From Phytoseiulus persimilis (Eukaryota; Arthropoda; Arachnida; Mesostigmata; Phytoseiidae): a stretch of DNA of 64,000 nucleotides. The position numbers and the translations under genes are program-made. Position 1 is the first letter of the stretch; each line of letters starts with the position of its first letter. The notes below the pieces were generated by a model. It saw nothing but the letters and a program-made list of their open reading frames with translations, ran no database searches and had not been told where the DNA came from. This document shows positions 62,753 through 64,000 of the stretch, one piece after another. The DNA lies in assembly GCA_037576195.1 (NCBI GenBank), contig CM075102.1:186001-250000 (forward strand), in the 5' to 3' direction.

Positions 62753-64000
62753 ATGGATTTCCCGACGATCCATCGGTCGAACCACCGACGGAGATCATCC
62801 CTGGATTTCCAAGACCACGATCGAGAGTGCTCTGAGCGTTTCTTGACTAACCCAGACGGCGCGCTGATTCATCCGGTTGCCGAAGCTGATCAAAGGTTGA
62901 AAGGAATTTGTGGACTACGAGTTTCGCAACATTCACGGAATCTTAGTCTGGACGCGGCCTTGTTGGAACGGAATCGCAGCCAAAAACGCGTCGCAGATGT
63001 CAAGTTCTCTGTAAGTTTGGTTGGAGCAGACGGCAAAACGTTGGGAAGCAATATCGCGTTGGTTGTTCCGCTGTTGATGAATTTGATTTATTCGTCCATC
63101 AGAGTCCGAGCTTCCGCTTATCGGTTTGTATTCTGCGATATGACAGGCATCTGGGCGTCGGAATAACATGAATAATCTGAAGCTCTTGTCTGCCCATCCA
63201 GGAAACAGATGGAAGTTCGCAGGCGAGCGACGACTCGGGGATCTGCGCTGCGGATTTGGCTGATATCGCATCGAGCTACTCCTCGGCGACTCCTGCGGAC
63301 TGTCTCAGAGTGAATGGAGCCATAGAGCCGAAAAACTACCTGACTGAGCCAAGGGAACCGGACCCAACAGAACTGAGCACTGAGCCAGATGGTACAAATC
63401 AGGACCACGGCGGTCATGATCGAACCGAAACAACTTGTACGCCGTGTCTCAAACAATCGGGCCTACTGAGGCTTTTCGAATCGAAACTATTCAACATGCA
63501 CTTTGCGGTGCAGTACTTGGCGAAGTGCAGAGAAAGCGGCATTCTAGTATACATAGGGAACAGAATGTTCAGTTTCGACGATCCGAATGTATCTTTCTAC
63601 CTTCCTCAACTGGTTTGTTTGTACGTCCATCATTCCGAAGTCGCGGACGCAATCAAGAACTACTTGATACGCAGGTGAGTATGGAACGCTTCTCCGAGTC
63701 GATCGGTCGAGTGGCCTCCATCACAACATGAACAGAACTCAGTCGCCTAATTTCATCCGATTGAATATCTCAGATGTCGCCGAGATGCGGATTTTTCGTT
63801 ACAATTGACGTGGCTGCTTACGGCGTTCTGTGCGGATTGCAATGCACCCTCTCGGAAAACGTCTCAGGTGGGAAAACGTTGTCACAAGCGTTGGCAGTTC
63901 CGCAATGCGGGGAGCGCTTCGGAGTATTCGGGTGCGCTGAGCTCGTTCTTTCCTCTACCTCAGGGTCTTCAACTCAAGAATGTGATTTTGTCGGAGGAGC
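62753..64000 (+). CDS. PI4KB: PI4KB / four wheel drive, phosphatidylinositol 4-kinase beta, 5' part
   Basis: Four exons, 62753-63010, 63202-63674, 63774-63867 and 63964 to beyond the window end, join in frame. Exon 1 is a basic, Ser/Arg-rich lead. Exon 2 begins acidic (ETDGSSQASDDSG) and ends with the conserved start of the lipid-kinase accessory (helical) domain: SGLLRLFESKLFNMHFAVQY, YIGNRMFSFDD and FYLPQLVCLYVHHSEVADAI. Exon 3 continues CRRDADFSLQLTWLLTAFCAD and exon 4 GLQLKNVILSEE, equal to human GTKLRKLILSDEL. The kinase domain lies outside the window. The enzyme makes PI4P on Golgi membranes and is needed for vesicle traffic and, in Drosophila, male cytokinesis. The start at 62753 is the first ATG that leaves exon 1 open; an earlier exon is possible. 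Confidence 0.92.

Noticed and set aside
1..64000. CRISPR arrays, bacterial operons, integrated phage or viral genes
   Set aside because: No regularly spaced repeats, no prokaryotic gene structure and no reverse transcriptase, integrase or capsid-like frames were seen.

Overview
The window is animal nuclear DNA. Its genes are broken by short GT-AG introns (about 59 to 3,900 bp), it has no operons or ribosome binding sites, and the recognisable proteins are metazoan. The near-balanced base composition, compact introns, strong use of TCGA-type words and the gene set (Blimp-1, fusilli/ESRP) fit an arthropod, and I lean towards a small-genome mite. That taxonomic guess rests on general impression only. 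Gene models were built by hand from conserved protein segments plus splice sites that keep the reading frame.

Layout. (1) 1-27 kb: no gene I can identify, apart from a doubtful exon at the left edge; it holds several decaying tetranucleotide and trinucleotide arrays. (2) 27.0-32.8 kb: the transcription factor gene Blimp-1/PRDM1 (+), with a PR/SET domain and five zinc fingers, preceded by a plausible GC-rich 5' UTR. (3) 32.8-37.9 kb: gene-free, with a short tandem duplication and a degenerate foldback (inverted-repeat) element at about 35.59-36.19 kb. (4) 37.9-40.1 kb: two small housekeeping genes head to head, TMA16 (-) and RPAIN (+). (5) 40.1-45.6 kb: no recognised gene, only a few coding-like segments. 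(6) 45.6-53.8 kb: a 15-exon ESRP/fusilli splicing-factor gene (+), with a candidate internal alternative first exon. (7) 55.8-60.9 kb: MRM2, the mitochondrial 2'-O-rRNA methyltransferase (-); the intronless gene PDSS1, for ubiquinone side-chain synthesis (-), lies inside its large second intron. (8) 62.8 kb to the right edge: the 5' part of PI4KB (+), cut by the window end.

The genes do not form one pathway. MRM2 and PDSS1 are both mitochondrial, TMA16 acts in 60S ribosome assembly and RPAIN in nuclear import of RPA. Blimp-1 and ESRP are developmental regulators with long flanking or intronic DNA. The most informative observations are the same-strand nesting of PDSS1 in MRM2, a probable GC-AG intron with a 22-nt microexon in MRM2, a phase-compatible alternative ESRP first exon that would drop the N-terminal domain and RRM1, and the foldback element.
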